A DNA stretch of 14,003 bases, from NCBI GenBank assembly GCA_002407775.1, contig DHOP01000078.1, positions 1 to 14,003 on the forward strand. The letters are read 5' to 3'. The notes beneath the pieces are model-generated. The model did not search any database and was not told the DNA's origin. It saw only the letters and a program-made list of their open reading frames with translations. The DNA comes from Prevotella sp. UBA5387 (GTDB lineage: Bacteria; Bacteroidota; Bacteroidia; Bacteroidales; Bacteroidaceae). The position numbers and the translations under genes were made by a program. This document shows positions 13,927 to 14,003 of the stretch, piece after piece (positions within the stretch are counted from its first letter, which is position 1; each line of letters opens with the position of its first letter).

Positions 13927-14003
13927 TTAGTAGGGTCAGGGTTTCTGGTAATATGGTTTCAAATTATAAGGAATAATACTTGAGGGTGTGTCAAAACAGG
14001 CAC

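Overview
The window looks like an accessory stretch of a Bacteroidota chromosome, most likely Bacteroidales of the Prevotella type. The evidence is TAnnTTTG-type promoter boxes, start sites without Shine-Dalgarno sequences, a lipoprotein of the fimbrillin type, a secreted phosphatase ending in a type IX secretion (T9SS) sorting domain, and families of short interspersed repeats. No rRNA, tRNA, integrase, transposase or CRISPR array was seen.

Layout. (1) 1-2063, minus strand: a two-gene operon of a 79-aa small protein followed by a 547-aa lipoprotein, with three tandem 43-bp repeats upstream. (2) 2478-3347, plus: a divergent AraC-family regulator, then a 53-aa two-helix membrane protein (3526-3687). 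(3) 3688-4386: a gap with two G/C-run hairpins and one isolated copy of a conserved hairpin at 3996-4020. (4) 4387-7341, plus: a secreted protein with two calcineurin-like phosphoesterase domains and a T9SS tail. (5) 7689-8952, minus: a tightly packed three-gene operon of small protein, SecB-like chaperone and putative toxin. It looks like a toxin-antitoxin-chaperone system of the CmdTAC / SecB-TA kind, probably antiphage. (6) 9565-10100, minus: a decayed DUF3987-like gene end interrupted by a palindromic repeat. (7) 10150-10716 and 13305-13660: two clusters of MITE-like repeats with CGCAGAT-type terminal arms. (8) Between the clusters: a broken small secreted-protein gene (10915-11362) and, at 11490-12850, six tandem noncoding units. 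Each unit has its own promoter-like box, a variable AU-rich leader and a conserved 3' hairpin with a GUGAU-type loop. (9) 13643-13890: a helically spaced series of GTCAAC...AGGAAT elements.

The two most interesting items are the array of small-RNA-like units at 11490-12850 and the three-gene chaperone-toxin operon at 7689-8952. The array hairpin shows covariation between copies (A-U to G-C, U-A to C-G) and has a seventh, distant copy at 3996. Its arms spell AAGGAGG and CUCCUUU, which resembles the Shine-Dalgarno/anti-Shine-Dalgarno duplex, and this is odd in a phylum that hardly uses that interaction. The array lies between near-identical direct repeats, so it may move or vary as a cassette.
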